Assembly (NCBI GenBank): GCA_910586455.1
Contig: CAJUHX010000027.1
Span: forward strand, 1-9,210
Reading direction: 5' to 3'
Length of the DNA stretch: 9,210 bases
Source: an uncultured Muribaculaceae bacterium
Lineage (GTDB): Bacteria; Bacteroidota; Bacteroidia; Bacteroidales; Muribaculaceae
Numbering within the stretch: position 1 is the stretch's first letter; each line of letters begins with the position of its first letter. The translations under genes and the position numbers were made by a program. This document shows positions 6,574-9,210 of this stretch, in pieces. The notes below the pieces were generated by a model. It made no database searches, was not told where the DNA came from, and was given only the letters and a program-made list of their open reading frames with translations.

Positions 6574-7685
6574 GCGTTGTCGGGGTTAAGTTCGTCGATT
6601 TTAGTCAGAGCGAAGGCGTATGCGCCGGTTGATATGGCTTTGCTTGCGCCGAGTTTCGAGAAAGTCACACCTATGCGCTTCATGTCGTCGTACTCCACGG
6701 TGAGGTTTGTGCCGCGTATGGTCAGAGTCTTGCGGTTGCCTTTGGCAAAGCGCTCGAAGTCGTCCGGGTCGTCGAGGTTCATCACTTCCATCTGCACGCG
6801 GTTTACAGAGTCGCCGCCCAGGGTCTGAAGCGACGAGCGCAGTTCTTTAAGCAGCGAGGGCAGAATCAGATGTCGGGCAGCTGTAATGCCTCCGCCAATA
6901 ACTATTATGCCGTCGACGAGCTGTGCGGCGATTGCCATGGCGTCGCCTGCTGTTTCGCCGAACTCGGCGAAAGCCTTGCGGGCGGCCTCTACATTTCCTT
7001 CGAGTCTGCCGTCGGCTATATCGCATATATCCTTGGGTTCGAGCTTGCGGTCGTATTCATCCGATGCCTCGGCGTAGACACGCTTTACAGCGCGCACCGA
7101 CACACCTTCCTCGGTTATCACACCGCTTTTGGTTTTGTGGGGCAGGCAGAAAGTTTCCACACACGAGTTATCGCCGCGGTTGAGCTGTCCGTTCACTACC
7201 ATACCCACACCGAATCCGGTGCCGAAGGTATAACCCAGCAGGTTGCGGAAGCGTTTGTTGCTGCCGGCCTCGGCCAGACGGCTGTTTATCTCGGGCAGGG
7301 CTCCGCAGAGGGCCTCGCCGTAGGCAAACAGGTCGCCGTCGTTGTTGATATATACAGGCATGCCGAATTCGTGCTCCAGGAAGGGGCCCAGAGCCACGCC
7401 GTTGCGGAACGACGGGAAGTTGGGCAGATAGCCTCCGATGATTCCGTGGGGATAGTCTGCCGGGCCGGGGAACGCAAAACTTATAGCCACCGGTTTTTCG
7501 TTGAGCGAGTCGATTATCTGTCGGAAGCCTTTTACCATTGTATCGAGGCAGAGGTCGAGGTCATGGGCGTTGGATGGCATTGTCAGGGGTTCGGTTATGA
7601 ATTCACAGCCGCGCATTGCGCCGAACACCAGGTTGGTACCTCCGGCATCGAGAGTGATTACTATTCGGTTATCGTGCTTAAACAT
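6570..7685 (-). CDS. ROK family sugar kinase homologue
   Basis: A 371-residue protein of the ROK (repressor, ORF, kinase) family without the N-terminal helix-turn-helix of ROK repressors, and therefore of the kinase type. The phosphate-1 loop is LDAGGTN (12-18) and FPGP is at 72-75. The catalytic-base region reads NNDGDLFAYGEAL (114-126), with Asp116 the likely base. GTGFGVGMVVNG is at 155-166 and the adenosine-site strand IVIGGGI at 261-267. ROK kinases phosphorylate glucose, N-acetylglucosamine, N-acetylmannosamine or similar sugars with ATP. The usual zinc motif (GH...CxCGxxGCxE) is absent: after NRGDNS comes CVETFCLPHK (175-184) instead. The protein is somewhat longer than classical glucokinases (about 300-320), with extra sequence after residue 300. 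It is the first gene of an operon with the acyltransferase, and a TATCTTTG box lies 37 bp upstream. The sugar substrate cannot be told from sequence. Confidence 0.92.
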   Translation of the reverse strand: MFKHDNRIVITLDAGGTNLVFGAMRGCEFITEPLTMPSNAHDLDLCLDTMVKGFRQIIDSLNEKPVAISFAFPGPADYPHGIIGGYLPNFPSFRNGVALGPFLEHEFGMPVYINNDGDLFAYGEALCGALPEINSRLAEAGSNKRFRNLLGYTFGTGFGVGMVVNGQLNRGDNSCVETFCLPHKTKSGVITEEGVSVRAVKRVYAEASDEYDRKLEPKDICDIADGRLEGNVEAARKAFAEFGETAGDAMAIAAQLVDGIIVIGGGITAARHLILPSLLKELRSSLQTLGGDSVNRVQMEVMNLDDPDDFERFAKGNRKTLTIRGTNLTVEYDDMKRIGVTFSKLGASKAISTGAYAFALTKIDELNPDNA

Positions 7686-7721
7686 TATATATAGCTTGTT
7701 TGATGATAAATGTTACTTTCG

Positions 7722-7729
7722 CAAAGATA
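7722..7729 (-). promoter_or_regulatory. -7 promoter box of the ROK-acyltransferase operon
   Basis: On the minus strand the bases read TATCTTTG, matching the Bacteroidetes -7 consensus TAnnTTTG. It lies 37 bases before the ROK ATG (7685), giving a leader of roughly 30 bases that is A/T-rich and has no Shine-Dalgarno sequence. A T-rich stretch lies just upstream; a clean -33 TTTG is not seen at standard spacing. Confidence 0.7.
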
Positions 7730-7750
7730 CGAAAAAAAGGCATAAACACA

Positions 7751-7789
7751 GTGTCCGTCCGTGCCAAAAATATATACACAGATGGACAC
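7751..7789. repeat. Inverted repeat upstream of the ROK promoter
   Basis: GTGTCCGTC (7751-7759) and GATGGACAC (7781-7789) form a 9-bp inverted repeat with one G-T wobble, around a 21-base A/T-rich centre. Relative to the minus-strand -7 box it covers about the -30 to -65 region, where a regulator could bind. It could also be chance. Confidence 0.4.
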
Positions 7790-7825
7790 CGCAGCTCAGA
7801 TGCCCTTTTACTTGAACACAGGGCT

Positions 7826-7874
7826 CAACGCATACAGCCCCGGACACCGATTGTGCCCGGGGCTGTATGCGTTG
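7826..7874. terminator. Long GC-rich hairpin after the FnIII-like gene
   Basis: CAACGCATACAGCCCCGG (7826-7843) pairs perfectly over 18 bases with CCGGGGCTGTATGCGTTG (7857-7874). After one A-C mismatch the stem continues for 3 bp to a 5-base loop. It lies 35 bases beyond the stop of the FnIII-like gene on the minus strand and before the ROK promoter, so termination is its likeliest role. There is no long T-tract on either side. Confidence 0.75.
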
Positions 7875-7908
7875 GAGGGATTATGCTGTGTTATTGAATA
7901 CAGAGTGT

Positions 7909-9210
7909 TCAGAAGCGGTTGCGGTTGAGGCCCGGCACAGTATGCAGCTTGCCGAAGCGTTTCCAGATAGAGGCATCCTTGTTGGAAGAGATTTTTGCCG
8001 GAGCGAAGCTGATTTTTGCCGGAGCTTCTGTCGGAGCGGTCAAATCTTCATAGGTGGAAACATGAGATGCTCCTTCGGGGGTAATATTGGCTAAAGTGCG
8101 GCTGAGTTTGCCGTCGAGGCCATAAGCGTCAGCTGCGAAATACAGGAATGTTGCATCGCCATATTGTACATATAAATTCTTGACGGGAACCGAGAGGAAT
8201 CCACCCTGGATTACGGCATTCTTGGTTGACGTTTCCGGATACAGAGTTTCATCGGTCAGGTCGCCCTTAGCCAGGGCCCAGGCATAGCTTTGTGCGATTT
8301 CGTTTGGAGTGAATACTGCCTGAAGGATAACTTTACCCTTGGCATCGCTGAATTTATCGGGGTAGGCGGCAGCCATTTCGTTTCCGTCGAAGTAGCGGTA
8401 TGACAGACTTATCTCTGCCTCAGAGTAATCATACGACGTAGTAGTGAAGCGTTGCTTGAACAGCGGGCCGGCGGCATCGCCGTTGTTGTCCATTGCATAT
8501 ACGTAGATGTAGTATGAGGTGTTGGGGTTAAAACCTGATTCGGTAATGTTTATATCGCCGGTAAAGGTTACGCCGCGCACTACGTCGGCAATCGGTTTGC
8601 CGTAAGAGGCTGAATATTCCTCAATGCTTGCCTTTACGGACTGCGGCATGGTGAAGTCGCCGGGCCAGTCGGATACACTATAACATCCCATCCAGTATCT
8701 TACCGAGGGGTCGGATGGCTTGACAATCACTGTAAGCTCTGTCGACATTACGCCGGAGTACGAAATGTCGAACGTACAGTCGGCCGGATCGCCGCCCGGA
8801 AGTGTGCTGAAGGGTACGGCTGATGCTTCGCCTACACATTTGCCTTCCGAGTCAACTTCTATGGCATAGCATACCATTTCGGTGTCTGACGGGAGTCCGG
8901 ATACATTGTCGCTGTCGTCGCCTTTCGACAGTGCAGCTTCGAGGAATATCGACAATGGTACGCCCGGGTATTGTGATTGTATCGACTTGAAGTAGTTTTC
9001 TACCACGTATTGCGCGCCGTATTGTTCATAGTCTTCTTTGTCGCAGACGTCGAAGTAGTATGTTATGTCGGGGTCTTCCGGGGATATCGACAGCTTTGCC
9101 GATACCGAAGTAATGTCGGTTACCTCGATGTGGAACGGACCTTGATTCTGTTGAGGAAGCTCGAACGAAACCTGCTCTATATCGGCGGTATTGAACTGAT
9201 GTTTCTGCCC
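7909..9210 (-). CDS. Surface protein with FnIII-like repeats, C-terminal 433 residues
   Basis: A minus-strand gene whose 5' end lies beyond the window. The GTG at 9006 is internal, because the frame stays open through 9210. The visible part holds three beta-rich modules resembling fibronectin type III folds, at about residues 24-138, 146-258 and 262-395. Modules 1 and 2 are clearly related: each starts with a strand such as DITSVSAKLSISPEDP or VMSTELTVIVKPSDP, and each ends in a Tyr-rich strand plus a D-x-x-G turn and an F-(S/T)-T closing strand (AIEVDSEGKCVGE...VPFSTL against YVYAMDNNGDAAG...QRFTTT). Proteins of this kind in Bacteroidales are usually exported lipoproteins, but the signal peptide is not in view. 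The tail carries a 7-residue tandem repeat (APAKISF, APAKISS) and ends in a basic stretch (WKRFGKLHTVPGLNRNRF). That tail does not look like a type IX secretion sorting domain. The ligand and role are unknown. Confidence 0.82.
   Translation of the reverse strand, partial: GQKHQFNTADIEQVSFELPQQNQGPFHIEVTDITSVSAKLSISPEDPDITYYFDVCDKEDYEQYGAQYVVENYFKSIQSQYPGVPLSIFLEAALSKGDDSDNVSGLPSDTEMVCYAIEVDSEGKCVGEASAVPFSTLPGGDPADCTFDISYSGVMSTELTVIVKPSDPSVRYWMGCYSVSDWPGDFTMPQSVKASIEEYSASYGKPIADVVRGVTFTGDINITESGFNPNTSYYIYVYAMDNNGDAAGPLFKQRFTTTSYDYSEAEISLSYRYFDGNEMAAAYPDKFSDAKGKVILQAVFTPNEIAQSYAWALAKGDLTDETLYPETSTKNAVIQGGFLSVPVKNLYVQYGDATFLYFAADAYGLDGKLSRTLANITPEGASHVSTYEDLTAPTEAPAKISFAPAKISSNKDASIWKRFGKLHTVPGLNRNRF
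7990..8025 (-). repeat. 21-bp-period direct repeat inside the FnIII-like gene
   Basis: The 15-base string gatttttgccggagc (plus-strand reading) occurs at 7990-8004 and again at 8011-8025, exactly 21 bases apart. In the protein this gives APAKISF followed by APAKISS just after the last FnIII-like module, in what appears to be a linker to the basic tail. The exact identity at DNA level suggests a recent slippage duplication. Confidence 0.75.

Noticed and set aside
5437..7694. Long open frames on the plus strand (5437-6129, 6163-6828, 6870-7694)
   Set aside because: They run antisense to the acyltransferase and ROK genes, whose family motifs are clear. Their translations show no domain and arise from the GC-rich codon use of the true strand.
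8950..9006. GTG at 9006 as start of the FnIII-like gene
   Set aside because: The frame stays open for 68 further codons to the window edge, and these encode the beginning of the first FnIII-like module.

Overview
The window looks like the chromosome of a gut Bacteroidales bacterium, possibly Muribaculaceae or a relative. The reasons are Bacteroidetes-type -7 promoter boxes (TAnnTTTG) ahead of several genes, A/T-rich leaders without Shine-Dalgarno sequences, and protein types typical of the order: an FGE-fold protein, WG-repeat and FnIII-like surface proteins, a ROK kinase beside an acyltransferase-3, and a 177-residue Bacteroidales-type protein of unknown function. The species assignment is inference.

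Left part (1-3932, + strand): three genes read in one direction. They are the 3' end of an FGE-sulfatase (SUMF1/PvdO-type) domain gene, a 287-aa soluble von Willebrand factor A protein with an intact MIDAS motif, and a large protein with about ten N-terminal membrane helices, a WG-type repeat and a long beta-rich C-terminal region. No promoter-like box is visible between them, so they may form one transcription unit. By eye this part, especially the membrane gene, is more A/T-rich than the right half, which suggests an accessory block. It is the least explained part of the window.

Middle (3854-5420): a YhbS-like GNAT acetyltransferase on the minus strand overlaps the 3' end of the membrane gene by 79 bp. 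Upstream of it on the same strand lies a 64-aa winged-helix-like protein. A divergent intergenic region then carries a clear promoter and an inverted repeat with a T-tract ahead of the conserved 177-aa unknown protein. A 15-bp perfect hairpin closes that gene and the convergent operon to its right.

Right part (5440-9210, minus strand): a ROK-family sugar kinase homologue and a multi-pass acyltransferase-3 protein overlap by 4 bp (ATGA) and form an operon behind a clear -7 box. Upstream of them, separated by a strong hairpin, is the C-terminal 433 residues of a secreted or surface protein made of FnIII-like modules; its 5' end lies beyond the window. No RNA genes, CRISPR arrays, insertion sequences or phage genes were seen.
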